NCBI GenBank assembly: GCA_016722445.1
Contig: JADKIZ010000014.1
Span: 62,001-126,000, forward strand
Reading direction: 5' to 3'
Source: Flavobacteriales bacterium
GTDB taxonomy: Bacteria; Bacteroidota; Bacteroidia; Flavobacteriales_D; Sanyastnellaceae
Length of the DNA stretch: 64,000 nucleotides
Shown here one piece after another: positions 9,346-20,148 of the stretch (position 1 is the stretch's first letter; each line of letters opens with the position of its first letter). A program made the translations under genes and the position numbers. The notes below the pieces were generated by a model. The model saw only the letters and a program-made list of their open reading frames with translations, did not search any database and was not told the DNA's origin.

Positions 9346-10114
9346 GTCAACGAATTCATTGGACAACATATCTGAAAAAAAATTACAGGTACCGGAACAA
9401 CAAATTCCTGTACCTGTTTTTTTTCATGATCTGGGAACAATGGATTACAAAGAGTGTTGGGACCTACAGGAACGATATTTTGCAGCAACCGTGCAACGCA
9501 AGTTTGAGAATAGAAGTAAGCCGGTTGTCGAACAAATTTCTACTGACAATCACCTCTTCTTTGTAGAACATCCGCATGTTTATACGCTAGGAAAAAGTGG
9601 GGATGTGTCTAATTTGTTATTGGACGAGGAGGCTTTGAATAACGTCGATGCGAAATTTTATGCGATCAATAGGGGTGGTGATATCACTTACCATGGCCCA
9701 AGACAAATAGTGGGCTATCCTATTTTCGATCTCGACCATTTCTTTTCTGATATCCATAAATATTTGCGATTTCTCGAAGAGGCCATTATTCAAACTTTAG
9801 CTGAATATGGTATCGCTGCGGGCCGGATAGATGGCCTTACTGGCGTCTGGCTTGACATCCGCGATTCAACCAAAGCAAGGAAGATTGCAGCACTGGGTGT
9901 AAAATGTAGCCGTTGGGTCACCATGCATGGCTTCGCTTTCAATGTCAATACAGATAATAATTATTTTGGCAATATCATTCCTTGTGGCATTACCGACAAA
10001 GCGGTCAGCTCCATGCAACAAGAACTCGGCACAGCATTGAACATTGATGAAGTGAAATCAATTTTGAAATCGAAATTGGAATCGGTTTTCGGAATTCAGC
10101 TTGTCCAAGTTTGA
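9326..10114 (+). CDS. lipB: lipoyl(octanoyl) transferase
   Basis: Moves octanoyl from acyl carrier protein to lipoyl domains, the first step of endogenous lipoylation. Visible: RGGDITYHGPRQIVGYPI, the conserved Lys in KIAALGVK and the acyl-carrying Cys in NIIPCGI. Length 262 is slightly above the usual 210-240 because of a 30-residue N-terminal lead-in. The ATG lies inside the end of the isomerase gene, implying coupled expression. A natural client, glycine cleavage protein H, is encoded at 52476-52850. The 3' end overlaps the convergent membrane-protein gene by 19 bases. Confidence 0.95.
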   Translation: MNYPKSESTNSLDNISEKKLQVPEQQIPVPVFFHDLGTMDYKECWDLQERYFAATVQRKFENRSKPVVEQISTDNHLFFVEHPHVYTLGKSGDVSNLLLDEEALNNVDAKFYAINRGGDITYHGPRQIVGYPIFDLDHFFSDIHKYLRFLEEAIIQTLAEYGIAAGRIDGLTGVWLDIRDSTKARKIAALGVKCSRWVTMHGFAFNVNTDNNYFGNIIPCGITDKAVSSMQQELGTALNIDEVKSILKSKLESVFGIQLVQV

Positions 10115-11496
10115 GTATGGTGGGCTGTATTTTTTTTCTCCCAATTTTTGCCCGGCTTTAATTCAAGATAGAGTATCATCAGACTCGCCATATACAAAGG
10201 AATGAGAGGAACTTTGAATCTTACCAAAGCACCGAAGTTTGGTGAAGTAAGTCCAATCATGAAAGCAAACATGATCGAAAAAACCAGACAATAAATAATC
10301 AATGGGTGTTTTCCAAGGTATTTGGTTATTCTCCTCCATTTTATCTTAATCAATATCCAAAGTGTAAAGCCTAAAATAACGCTGTTTTCGAGGGCACTCA
10401 AGAGCATTACAATGTTTCTGGATTCCCAAAGGAACGGCCTGAATAGACCGGCAGCAGTGGCTTGTGGTGATTTTGACAAGGCGCCAACAACAGTGGGTTC
10501 GAAATCCCCAATGTCGAACGAATTGCCTTCGTAATACTCCTGCTTTAAGTCGTTTTGATTGATCGCGGCAGTTTTTAATGCGTGCTCAACACTGAATTTA
10601 CCAAGACTTTCACCAAAAGCCCGTAGTCCGAAATAGCTGCCAACCACGATAAACATTACCACCAATGGAAGGACCAGATATTTGATAAGACTGTTGGTGA
10701 TTTTCGATATCCGGCTGTACATCAGCCAAACCAATGCGCTTGGCATAATGATCAACATGACATATGCTTTGATGGAGATAATTATATATGAAAAGACAAT
10801 GATGCCGATGACATTGAGCCACAGGCTTCCCTTGCGTCTGATTACTGCGTTGATTCGTACAATGAGATATGTTGTTGCTGCTAGTGTGAAGGAGTCTTTG
10901 AGAATTCCTGATCCCCAGAATGCCACTGAAGGCATAAACAAAATGGCGTAGGCCAATTCCCGACTGTATGTTGGATAATAACTGACAAACATTCTGTACA
11001 ATCCCCACAATCCACCATAGGTGAATATGGAAACAAAGAAGGTGGTAATGAAATAACTCTGTCCGGAAATCAATACAAAGGGCACGAGAATTTTGATGGT
11101 AAAACGTGTGGAAGATTCGGCGAACATATACATGAGCGGTTCGCCCGTCTGCGAGGTGAAATAGCTCTTCATTTCCTGGGTGCCGTCACCAAATAGAACG
11201 GTTATGAAATCCCCGGTATCATGTAATAGCAGTCTTGTGAATGCCATGGAACATTCATAAAAACTGGTCGTGTCACCTTGTCCGTAATAGAAGACGTAAA
11301 TGCAAGCGAAGAAAAATCCACCGCCAACTTTAATGAATAGTCCGGGAAGAAAGAACTTAAACTCGGGATATGTTTTGATGTTTTTTTTTCGAATGCGCTG
11401 GCCAATCAAATAAACCAGAGCGAGTAGTGCAAACATTACAGGATATTCCCACATTTCTATGGGAACTTTTCCAAAGTTGAATGTCTGTACGTACAC
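10096..11496 (-). CDS. polytopic inner-membrane protein, function unknown
   Basis: A 466-residue protein with about ten predicted membrane helices and one longer hydrophilic loop (residues about 300-360). A patch SVAFWGSGILKDSF near residue 195 is reminiscent of large Bacteroidota envelope-polysaccharide membrane proteins (Wzy/O-antigen ligase-like in topology), but no diagnostic motif is seen and I do not assign a function. It starts at a GTG (11496); an ATG at 11454 is the alternative. It lies 50 bases downstream of gpsA on the same strand and overlaps the end of lipB on the other strand. Confidence 0.75.
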   Translation of the reverse strand: MYVQTFNFGKVPIEMWEYPVMFALLALVYLIGQRIRKKNIKTYPEFKFFLPGLFIKVGGGFFFACIYVFYYGQGDTTSFYECSMAFTRLLLHDTGDFITVLFGDGTQEMKSYFTSQTGEPLMYMFAESSTRFTIKILVPFVLISGQSYFITTFFVSIFTYGGLWGLYRMFVSYYPTYSRELAYAILFMPSVAFWGSGILKDSFTLAATTYLIVRINAVIRRKGSLWLNVIGIIVFSYIIISIKAYVMLIIMPSALVWLMYSRISKITNSLIKYLVLPLVVMFIVVGSYFGLRAFGESLGKFSVEHALKTAAINQNDLKQEYYEGNSFDIGDFEPTVVGALSKSPQATAAGLFRPFLWESRNIVMLLSALENSVILGFTLWILIKIKWRRITKYLGKHPLIIYCLVFSIMFAFMIGLTSPNFGALVRFKVPLIPLYMASLMILYLELKPGKNWEKKNTAHHTQTWTS

Positions 11497-11548
11497 GTTG
11501 TGCGAAATTGGTTATGCGAAGATAACCAAGCCAAATGTGTGAGGCGAT

Positions 11549-12550
11549 TTATGAAAGTTTATCGGTTAGAATCCGCATCTCCATCATGGGTGAAATTTTT
11601 TCATAGAGAATTCTATAGACTGCATCGGCTATTGGAATATCTGTATTGAAATGTTTGTTGATTTCATGAATGCCGCGCGCAGCATAATAACCTTCAGCCA
11701 CCATATTCATCTCAATGGTTGCCCATTTTACGCTATATCCCTTTCCTACCATGGTGCCAAAAGTGCGGTTGCGTGAATAGGGAGAGTATGCTGTTACCAA
11801 CAAGTCACCCAAATAAGCACTGCTTTTTACATCACGATGTATTTCGTGCACAGAATCGATGAAGCGTTCAATTTCTCTGATCGCGCTGCTGATCAGGACT
11901 GCCTGAAAATTATCGCCATAACCTAATCCGTGACAAATTCCGGAAGCAACCGCGTACACATTCTTGAGTATCGCTGCCAATTCAGTTCCGAAAACATCTT
12001 CAGTCGTCGTCGTTTTGATATATCTGCACGCCAATAGTTTTGCCATCACCTCGGCTTTTTCTATATCATGACAACCGATGGTCAAATAGGAAAGTTTTTC
12101 TAACGCCACCTCTTCCGCGTGACATGGACCACAAACCAGACCTATTTGTTCGTAGGGAACGCCAAGTTGTTTGTGAAAATATCGCGCCGGGATTGAGTCA
12201 AATTCATTGATGATACCCTTAATGGCAGAGAAAAGCACTTTGGTCTCTAGCCCAGTGGGTTTGTATTGCTCAAACGTGTCATGCAAAAAGGCAGAAGGAA
12301 TAGCTACAACAATATAGTCGCTGTTGTCTATGACTTCCTGGAGATTATCCGTGACATTTATTTTTTGTTTATCGAATTCAATACTTTGAATATAATGTGG
12401 GTTGTGCCCATAGTTCCGGATATGTTCGATTGCTTCTTTGCTGCGCATCCACCAGTTCACGCGATCGGTGTTGTTGCAAAGAAGTTTTACCTGTGCTGTG
12501 GCCCATGATCCGCCGCCAAGCACGCCAATACGAGGTTTGCCGTTCTTCAT
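11549..12550 (-). CDS. gpsA: NAD(P)H-dependent glycerol-3-phosphate dehydrogenase
   Basis: Reduces dihydroxyacetone phosphate to sn-glycerol 3-phosphate for phospholipid synthesis. Rossmann motif VLGGGSWATA at residues 9-18, the substrate-site GPCHAEEV and KNVYAVASGICHGLGYGDN with the catalytic Lys are visible. The ATG at 12550 (MKNGKPRIGVLGGG) fits the family; the longer frame upstream runs into the terminator hairpin of the preceding gene. 333 residues, normal length. Upstream on the same strand is the giant T9SS protein, separated by a hairpin, so gpsA is probably transcribed separately. Confidence 0.95.
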   Translation of the reverse strand: MKNGKPRIGVLGGGSWATAQVKLLCNNTDRVNWWMRSKEAIEHIRNYGHNPHYIQSIEFDKQKINVTDNLQEVIDNSDYIVVAIPSAFLHDTFEQYKPTGLETKVLFSAIKGIINEFDSIPARYFHKQLGVPYEQIGLVCGPCHAEEVALEKLSYLTIGCHDIEKAEVMAKLLACRYIKTTTTEDVFGTELAAILKNVYAVASGICHGLGYGDNFQAVLISSAIREIERFIDSVHEIHRDVKSSAYLGDLLVTAYSPYSRNRTFGTMVGKGYSVKWATIEMNMVAEGYYAARGIHEINKHFNTDIPIADAVYRILYEKISPMMEMRILTDKLS

Positions 12551-12598
12551 ACCGCGCAAATGTAACAGGATCAACCCTACAAATCCTCCTATAAAAGG

Positions 12599-12626
12599 GA
12601 ACGCCCTCCATCTCTGGAAGGCGTTC
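12599..12626 (-). terminator. hairpin downstream of the giant T9SS gene
   Basis: GAACGCC...GGCGTTC with an inner TCCA/TGGA helix and a GAGA tetraloop (one mismatch between the two helices), followed on the minus strand by CCCTTTTAT. It lies 25 bases after the stop at 12651 and before the gpsA start at 12550, where an intrinsic terminator is expected. Confidence 0.6.
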
Positions 12627-12650
12627 TCTGGTTTCACAACTGAAACTTCC

Positions 12651-15600
12651 TTAATTGACGATAAGCTTGGTTGTGTAGATGAAATGATTTTGCTGTACCA
12701 TGAGATGATACATTCCTGAAGCGATATCTGTTTTCGTCAGGTTGATGATACCCGCACAGTTTTCTTTGGAATAGACAATGCGACCTGAAGCATCTGTCAA
12801 TGTAATTTTATTCATGCCGGCTGGTAACGCAATTGTTACGCGGTCTGTCATAGGATTTGGATAGACCAATACCTGATATGCATTGCTATCTTCTATGCCC
12901 ACTACCATCACAGTCTGACTGATTGTGCTACACCCATCTTCACTGGTGATGATGACATAATATGTTCCACCACCATTGGTGATCAATGTTTGTGATGTTT
13001 CTCCTTCAAGCAAATTGTCGTTGTAATACCACTGCCATGAAGCACCAGATGCAGCGGTAAGTTCATTGCCGGCCGTCATCACGTCACCAGAAGGTAATGG
13101 CGAAACAGTAATCTGTAAGTCATCTGTTACAGTGCAGCCCAAAGTGCTCGTGGCCGAAACAGTGAGTGTCTCAGTTGCTACCGGAGTGTACTCACTGCCA
13201 TTGGCCAGAGCGTTGGACCAGATCACATCTGCATTGCTTGTTGCATTCAGTAAAAGGGAGTTTCCTTCACAAACGGACATATCCATACCAGCGTCAAGCG
13301 TTGGGGTGGGATGCACCGTTAATGTGTTGGTGTGATCTGCGTTGCATAAAGGATTCGAGGTGTTCAATTGAATGTTGTGTGCGCCTGTTGGTAGGGCACT
13401 CAAATCAATACTAGAGCCGTTATATATGTTGCCATCCACATTCCACACATAAGATTCTACATAAGGTTGAGTGGCATCCAAAACGATCAATTCGTTCTCA
13501 CAAAGATCCATGTCACCATCTATTCCAGTAAATGAGGAACAATCGAAGATGGTGTGATAAACTTCGTTGGTAATAATTGCAGGATTTTGTTCAAAGAATA
13601 TTGAAGCTTGATTGTAGAGAACAGTATTCGGCGCAAGGTCGGCGCGAGCTTCAATCTGATATACCACAAAACCATGTGACCCTTCTTCATTGGTTGAAGA
13701 ATCTGGCAGATAAATATCGTTGAATATGAAATCAACCAATCCGTCATCATGCAAACAAGCTACCATACTCGCTGATGCATATAGCGGTTGAAAGGTTGTT
13801 AAGTCAAATACCGATGGATCCAAATCATCCATGATGGTAATGTCTTCAGCGTAAAGATTACCTGTGTTCTGGAATCGAATACGGTATTGAATGCGTTCAC
13901 CAGGTAGTATGAAATGTGGATCGTACAAACCAACTGGATTTGCAGTTAAATCGTTAGGATCATAAGAGCACGCAATGAACGGTGATGTCTGCCAGGATTC
14001 ATTGTAGATTTCATTGCCACTACCATCATACAATACTAGATTGAAGTTGAAGTAATGGGTGGTACCAATGTCTTCCACACCAGGACCATCAATGTGCATT
14101 GAGAAGAGTTGGGTGCTTCCAGCGAGATAATCAGAAACATTCCACTGTGCGAAGCCCGCAGCTACTTGATCGGGAGCAACAGTACCGTAATCATCCGCTT
14201 CGGGAGTGAAGAGATCATCGCAAGTCATTGTAAGTACTCCATTCAAAGGTGTGCTTCCCGTGTTATTGATCAAGACACCGGTTTCGTAACCATTTGTACA
14301 ATGAATAATATCCCAGAAGCCATCATAAGGACCGGCTACAAAAAACGTTTCTCCCGTGGATGGAATAAGTCCGAATGAACCTGACATATCATTGGGAACG
14401 TCGATCATGATAATATCCGGAGTTGAACTGATCCAGTTTTCAGTATTGTTGATGAGTTCGATTTGGAAAGATGATGCAGGAAGATTGACGTTGATGTATC
14501 CATCTGCATCAGTATAGATAGTCGCAGACATGGCAGGGATATACACCGGCCAGTTTGAAAGCCCTGGTTCATTCGCGTTATGAATACCATTGCCATTTAA
14601 GTCGTGATAAACTAAAATTTCCGGATTGTATTGGCAGCCTTGATCGTAGACTGCGATCGGGTCGTAGTTCTCAGCATCAGGGTCGGTACATCCGTAACAG
14701 TCCAAGCCATAGGTACATGAACCATCATCGAATGGCGCCCCTGGATCATAATTACATGCTGTCTCATCTAAACAACCTCCGCCACATTCGAATGTGAGTA
14801 CAAAACTTCCTTGCATCGTCACGAATCCTCCAACCCTGATCAGGTAGGTTTCTCCTGCAACAGCGTCAAATACAACTTGTGATTGAAAGCCAGTTCCTAC
14901 AATGTCGTCATTCTGTCCAACACATGTAAGATCACCACAACTTCCCGTGAACACTTTAAGATAAGTGTCGAAATTGGTACCAGCATTGATTGTGCTAACC
15001 GTGATTTCACTTGAGAAAGCAGCAGTATAAACATACCAGCGTTGGCCACCGGTTGAATTACCTGAACAGGCCATAGCGCCAGATGTGTTGTTATCATTGA
15101 CCACACCAACCGTCATGTTTTCATAAACCCCTACACCGCATGATAGCGTTATTGGGTTCACGCACGTATTTCCTTCGCCTTCAAAGTAACAACTGCCGTC
15201 GTCAATGGTTGCGGTTTCGCTGTAATTCATAGCGTCTGGGTCTGTGCAACCTAGACACGAGTAATCACAAATGTCATCCTGATTGGCAGAGGCATCGTAA
15301 TTGCACGCTTGTGGATCCATACAGCCCCAAATACAGTCAAAACCAGTAATGGTGATTGATTCTGATCCTATGCATCCGTTTGCATCCGAGATAGTAACAG
15401 TATAGATCACGGGTTCGCTGTCCAAAGCAATCATAGTGACATTGACACCAGTGCTGCCATCACTCCATTGATAGGTGTAAGGACCAATACCATTCGCGGG
15501 TTGTGGAATGAGCACACTTTCAAATCCAATACAAGGAATTTCATCACCAAGTATGGTCACGTCTATTGCAGAATAGCAAGACCCATTATCTATCGTGGCA

Positions 15601-17105
15601 GCTGGATCATAGTTACATGCGCTTTCATCCATGCAACCGCATGTGTTACAGCTACAGTATTCGCAAGATCCGTTATCGGTGAGTGCATCAGGGTTGTAGT
15701 TGCAAGCAAGTGCATCCATACAGCCAGAATTATCACATGTTACACTAAAGGTGTAATCGCCTTGTGCATTCGCATATCCACCCAAACGGATGAAATATGT
15801 ATTACCTGAAATGACGTTTACAGAAACTTGTGACTGCAAACCTTGAAAGTCGTCACTTGATCCTTCGCACATGAAGTTGCCGCATGATCCGCTATACACG
15901 TGTAGTTGTGTGTCGAAATTCGTAGTTTGATTATTACCGGTAGAAAATGTTACTTGACCATTGAATGTTGCTAGGTATAAAAACCAAGCCTGACCATTAC
16001 TTCCCATCGCAATACCACAGCCGTCTTCCGGGTAAAGTGATCCGTCTCCTGGAATGCCAAGAGTGCTACCTGTCATGACCATACCGCATTCAACAGTTGT
16101 AGCCGTTTCACAAGTAGAACCGCCGCCGGCATAAATACATGTTCCATTATCAATAGTTGCCGTTGATTCATAATTCAATGCTTCAGGATCAGTGCATCCA
16201 TAGCAGGAATAATCACAGCTACCATCATCAGCAGTCGCATCGGAATCATAATTACATGCCAGTTCATCGTTGCATCCACAGGTCGTAACACATGAACAAT
16301 AATCACAAGATCCGTTATCGAATGTTGCTTCAGAATCGTAGTTACAAGCGACGGCATCCATACAGCCGCCGCCAAGTCCGTTCCATGAATACACAAGTCC
16401 TGATTCTGGCATTGTAGCCGGTGCTAAGCTGGACAATCTACAAGCGCTGGCGTTACTATCACCGTTCTGCGATGTGATCCAATCGTTATCAACAGTGACA
16501 GAACGATTGGCGTATTGACCGGCAACCGGAGCTGCAGAACCAACCTTCAACCCAACTTGTGGACCTGAATTCAGCGACGCTACTGTTTCCACGTTATACA
16601 CGAAGTAAATGCCGTCATTCGCTGTATCGAGAATGACTTGAAAACTCATGTTCTCAGTGGATGGCGTAGCACTAAAACGCCTTACGTTGGTCCATTGAAC
16701 CGTTACCGTTTCGCCGTCAATCAAGTAGCTAACACTCGCCCCGCCGACTTCAGAGTTCTTAAGGTCCGCTGCCATTGGAGCAATGATGCCGTCGGCGCCA
16801 TTGACAGTATTATTAAGTGGGAAATATGCAGAACCAGTGGTTGCTTCTCCAAATGTGATCCAACCATTTGAGCAAATGCGAAGCGTTGTTTTTTCTATTC
16901 CGCCAAACACGATTCCTGGAATGGTTATCGTCGTTGAAATTTGATCATCGAAAGTATTTGACCAAAGGGTCGTTCCACCGATAATTGGGGTATAACTACT
17001 CAAATACTGACCTGTAAAGGTGTATTCAAGTGTTTCTTGTGACCTCATCGATAATGACACCAACATCAAAATGGATGTAATGGTGAAGAGTATTGTTCTT
17101 TTCAT
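12651..17105 (-). CDS. giant secreted T9SS cargo protein with nine Cys-rich GCxDxxAxNYD repeats
   Basis: Cell-surface or secreted protein of 1484 residues. Order: signal peptide (residues 1-23); an N-terminal beta domain; Cys-rich repeats of about 25 residues (GCMDAVACNYD...DNGSC type) starting near residues 245, 277, 302, 461, 494, 596, 621, 780 and 806; two PPC-like beta-sandwiches (TYFIRLGG and TYLIRVGG near 440 and 755) between them; a carboxypeptidase-like segment; the CSYDPND domain common in T9SS cargo (about 1040-1230); Ig/PKD-like segments; and a type A sorting domain from VYPNPM to the end. ATG 17105 is chosen because it opens the signal peptide. Role unknown; adhesion or matrix is a guess. 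Preceded by the two-component genes. Confidence 0.9.
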   Translation of the reverse strand: MKRTILFTITSILMLVSLSMRSQETLEYTFTGQYLSSYTPIIGGTTLWSNTFDDQISTTITIPGIVFGGIEKTTLRICSNGWITFGEATTGSAYFPLNNTVNGADGIIAPMAADLKNSEVGGASVSYLIDGETVTVQWTNVRRFSATPSTENMSFQVILDTANDGIYFVYNVETVASLNSGPQVGLKVGSAAPVAGQYANRSVTVDNDWITSQNGDSNASACRLSSLAPATMPESGLVYSWNGLGGGCMDAVACNYDSEATFDNGSCDYCSCVTTCGCNDELACNYDSDATADDGSCDYSCYGCTDPEALNYESTATIDNGTCIYAGGGSTCETATTVECGMVMTGSTLGIPGDGSLYPEDGCGIAMGSNGQAWFLYLATFNGQVTFSTGNNQTTNFDTQLHVYSGSCGNFMCEGSSDDFQGLQSQVSVNVISGNTYFIRLGGYANAQGDYTFSVTCDNSGCMDALACNYNPDALTDNGSCEYCSCNTCGCMDESACNYDPAATIDNGSCYSAIDVTILGDEIPCIGFESVLIPQPANGIGPYTYQWSDGSTGVNVTMIALDSEPVIYTVTISDANGCIGSESITITGFDCIWGCMDPQACNYDASANQDDICDYSCLGCTDPDAMNYSETATIDDGSCYFEGEGNTCVNPITLSCGVGVYENMTVGVVNDNNTSGAMACSGNSTGGQRWYVYTAAFSSEITVSTINAGTNFDTYLKVFTGSCGDLTCVGQNDDIVGTGFQSQVVFDAVAGETYLIRVGGFVTMQGSFVLTFECGGGCLDETACNYDPGAPFDDGSCTYGLDCYGCTDPDAENYDPIAVYDQGCQYNPEILVYHDLNGNGIHNANEPGLSNWPVYIPAMSATIYTDADGYINVNLPASSFQIELINNTENWISSTPDIIMIDVPNDMSGSFGLIPSTGETFFVAGPYDGFWDIIHCTNGYETGVLINNTGSTPLNGVLTMTCDDLFTPEADDYGTVAPDQVAAGFAQWNVSDYLAGSTQLFSMHIDGPGVEDIGTTHYFNFNLVLYDGSGNEIYNESWQTSPFIACSYDPNDLTANPVGLYDPHFILPGERIQYRIRFQNTGNLYAEDITIMDDLDPSVFDLTTFQPLYASASMVACLHDDGLVDFIFNDIYLPDSSTNEEGSHGFVVYQIEARADLAPNTVLYNQASIFFEQNPAIITNEVYHTIFDCSSFTGIDGDMDLCENELIVLDATQPYVESYVWNVDGNIYNGSSIDLSALPTGAHNIQLNTSNPLCNADHTNTLTVHPTPTLDAGMDMSVCEGNSLLLNATSNADVIWSNALANGSEYTPVATETLTVSATSTLGCTVTDDLQITVSPLPSGDVMTAGNELTAASGASWQWYYNDNLLEGETSQTLITNGGGTYYVIITSEDGCSTISQTVMVVGIEDSNAYQVLVYPNPMTDRVTIALPAGMNKITLTDASGRIVYSKENCAGIINLTKTDIASGMYHLMVQQNHFIYTTKLIVN

Positions 17106-17161
17106 ATTGTGAAAATATATGATGGTTTCTTTTGACATCCCAAATGTGCTAAGATTTGTTT

Positions 17162-17174
17162 CTTGTTAAACAAG
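17162..17174. repeat. 13-bp palindrome CTTGTTAAACAAG upstream of the T9SS gene
   Basis: Perfect 6+6 dyad around a central A, about 57 bases before the ATG of the giant T9SS gene and 70 bases after the sensor-kinase stop. It could be an operator or chance; there is no T-tract, so terminator function is unlikely. Confidence 0.3.
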
Positions 17175-17245
17175 CCAATGAGCAACCGTGCACATTTACT
17201 TAGAATTCGGTAAAATCTGGGCAATTAAGTTCAAAATCAGGGAGG

Positions 17246-20148
17246 CTAAAGCGTGACTTCCAAATCTTTTGGGATGAGGATTCTGACTAAGGTGCCGTGT
17301 TCTTGAGCCTGGAATTCTGACCGGTCCGTAACCTCAACCTTAAATTTTTGACCTGTCATTTCTCCAAGAATGAAAAGTCGCTCAACGTTCATGTTCATCG
17401 CTAGGCTTTGCTTTTTTGTACCTGTGTCGTGCTTTGACGATAGCAAGCCTACACCATCGTCCAGAATAATGACTTCGTATTGATCACCCAAACCCTTTAT
17501 GCTAATCTGGACCATACCGCCATCCTCCAATGGTAATATTCCATGTATAAGTGCATTTTCAACATAGGGTTGAAGTAGCATAGGTGGGATGCTGAGGTCG
17601 AATAGGTTTAGGTTATTCTGAATTTCTATGGAATAGTTCATTTTATGACCGAAGCGCAATTTTTCCAGTCGCAGGTATAATTCCAATCGCTCCAATTCAT
17701 CCTGTAACGAGACCATTGGGTATTGGTTGGTCTCAAGGTTCATTCGGATCAGCTTCGAAAAATCAGATAAATATTCACTGGCTTCTTGTCCTTTTCCTGT
17801 ATTGATGAAATGCTGTATGCTCCCGAGGGCATTAAAGATGAAATGTGGATTCATATTGGCGTTCAAAGCCTGTTGACGCAATTCGCTCATTTTCGCGCGG
17901 TTCTCAAGTTTTTGTTTCTTCTGACGATAAATGAAGAAAAATGCGAGTACGATGATCCCCACCAAAATGGCTGCAACCATGAGTCGAAACCACCATGTCT
18001 GAGTATAGTGTGGATTGATGATGAAATGAAGCGATTTCTCTTCTCCCCATTCGCCATCTTCATTCATAGCAGAAACGAAGAAGGTATACGCTCCAGCTGG
18101 CATGGCTGGAAAATCTGCGTAGAGTGCCGTGCTTTCTATCCAGTTTGAAAACAATCCGTCGAGTCTGTATCTATATTTCGTTTTTTCTGCGGTACGGAAA
18201 TATAAACTGCGGTAGTGGATACGAATACTGTTTTCATTCCATCGAAGCTCAACGTAGGTGGTGTCTCTGGGTTTTCCATTAACCTCCCACTCGCCAATCA
18301 ACATTTCTGTTCGGGAGGCCAGAATGGAAGGAAGGGTTGGGTCTACCACACATAGACCATTGTTCGTTGCTATGATTAATTTTCCTTGATCAAATAAAAG
18401 GTCATTGACTTCATTGGACGGAAGGCCTTTCGCATCGTTGATGAGTGTTGTGGAAAAATCCAGGACATTGATTTTGCGAATTTCGATTTGCTGTATTCCA
18501 GAAGCAGTACCTACCCAAATCACATTTCCATAAGACGACACGCAATCTGTCATGTTGGATTGAAGTCCGTTTTTTTCTTCAAGAAAAATGGATTCTCCCG
18601 GTTTGTAAAAAATTAATCCAGAAGTTTTAGTAGCGCATACAATATATCCTTGCCACGACATGATGTCTGAGATTCGTGGTTTGTTTCGGTTGATTTCTTC
18701 TATGGGTTGAAACGAAATTCCATCATATTTGAAAAGGCCAGAATTGCCGCCAATCCAAAGGTTTCCCGTTTCATCCTCAAACAAACTGTTGCATCTTTCT
18801 TTGAAAATGGCGGGATCAATTTTTGTCCATTTTTCATCTGTGCTCAGGAACGCAATTCCATCAGCAAGGGCAAATGCACATCGCCCATCTTGAAGCATGA
18901 TCGATTTTCGGACGGTACTGTTATCGTCGAGATGTATAGCAACTCCATTGGTTTTTGTCAAGATGGGTTTATTGCCAGTAACGAAATTTCCGAGAGCCGT
19001 GATCACAAAGTCAAGTGAAACTCCACTTGGTGCCTTAGTGTTTGGAATGGGTATCGCTGTTGATTGATCTATACGGTAAATCTGGCCGGCGGCATCTGAG
19101 TAATAAACTTTTTCTAGATTTTTTTGATTGAAACGCACTTGTCTTGTTTGCCCGAGATCCCCGCTGAATACAACATCATGTCCAATACGGGAACAAAAAA
19201 CAATCCGTTATCGCGGTCTCCAAACCAATAGTTGCCATGTCTATCTTGTAATACCGCACTGATGAAATGTCCTTCGAAAAAGGCGTCTGCGTCGTCTGGG
19301 CCATTTCTGTAATCCCTCAAACGATAAGCGCCATTGCTATTTGTCAACCAAAGATGGCCTGACCTGTCGTGCTCGAGCGTGGAAAAAACATATGGTGAAC
19401 TTTCAAAATAGGCTTGGAGATTTGCCTTTTCATCGAAGACTACAAATCCACCTGGACCTGCTACTGCCCAGCGGTTTTCTTCTACCTGAACACTACAGGC
19501 AAGCTTACATTCACCAGCGACATTGAGTAGATAAGAAATGTTGTCGTTGGTGGAAATTTTGTTGTCTTGGGTAATTTCTCCTACCTGCAAAGTGACGAGT
19601 TTCTCTCCCACTTTGCGTAAATAATATGTTGGTTTATCCTGTGGTTGTGTGAACGGAAGAAATTCACTGACGCTATCCCCAAAACATTTGAAAAGTTGTA
19701 TTCCGGAAAATGTGGTAACCCACAACGTATCCTTGTCGTCGAAATAAAAAGGTCCGGGTAACTTGTCTTTCAGAAGTTTTTGAATCTTTTCATTACCGGA
19801 ATAGGTCTTTATGCTGTCGTTCTCCAGAAAGCAATAATCACCATTATTGCACATAAACCAAATTCTTCCATGATGGTCTTCGTTGATAAGTAGAACGTTG
19901 TTTGTACTCAAGCCATGACTGGTGGTGTAGGTTTTGAATTGATAACCATCAAAACGCGCTGCTCCTCGATCTGTAATGGCCCAGATATAGCCTTTGCTGT
20001 CCTCGAAGATTCCTTGTACTTGGGTGGATGGCATTCCTTGTCGAGTGTCATATAGACGAAAGGGGACACTCGCGTTTATTTGCGCAAAACTTTGGATTGC
20101 GTGTGTTACTAAGACCACGACCACAATGAATAGTTTCTGGTACCTCAA
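17246..20148 (-). pseudogene. LytS-type sensor histidine kinase with Reg_prop/Y_Y_Y sensor, frameshifted
   Basis: Read across one frameshift this is a membrane sensor kinase of about 967 residues: signal peptide, beta-propeller repeats (DSKGYIWAITDRGAARFDG, DETGNLWIGGNSGLFKYDG), a Y_Y_Y domain, one membrane helix (WWFRLMVAAILVG...), then a His_kinase/HATPase module with NANMNPHFIFNALGSIQHFI (phosphoacceptor His) and DDGVGL. The two halves are separate frames; adding one G to the G4 run at 19159-19162 (CCCC on the plus strand) gives a continuous reading MMLYSAGDLGQTRQVRFNQ. Its ATG overlaps the response-regulator stop (ATGA), so regulator and kinase form one operon. Likely an assembly or sequencing error rather than a true pseudogene. 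Confidence 0.85.

Noticed and set aside
14600..16400. Repeated DNA in the Cys-repeat region as a CRISPR array or mobile repeat
   Set aside because: The periodicity is at protein level with diverged bases and irregular spacing inside a coding frame.
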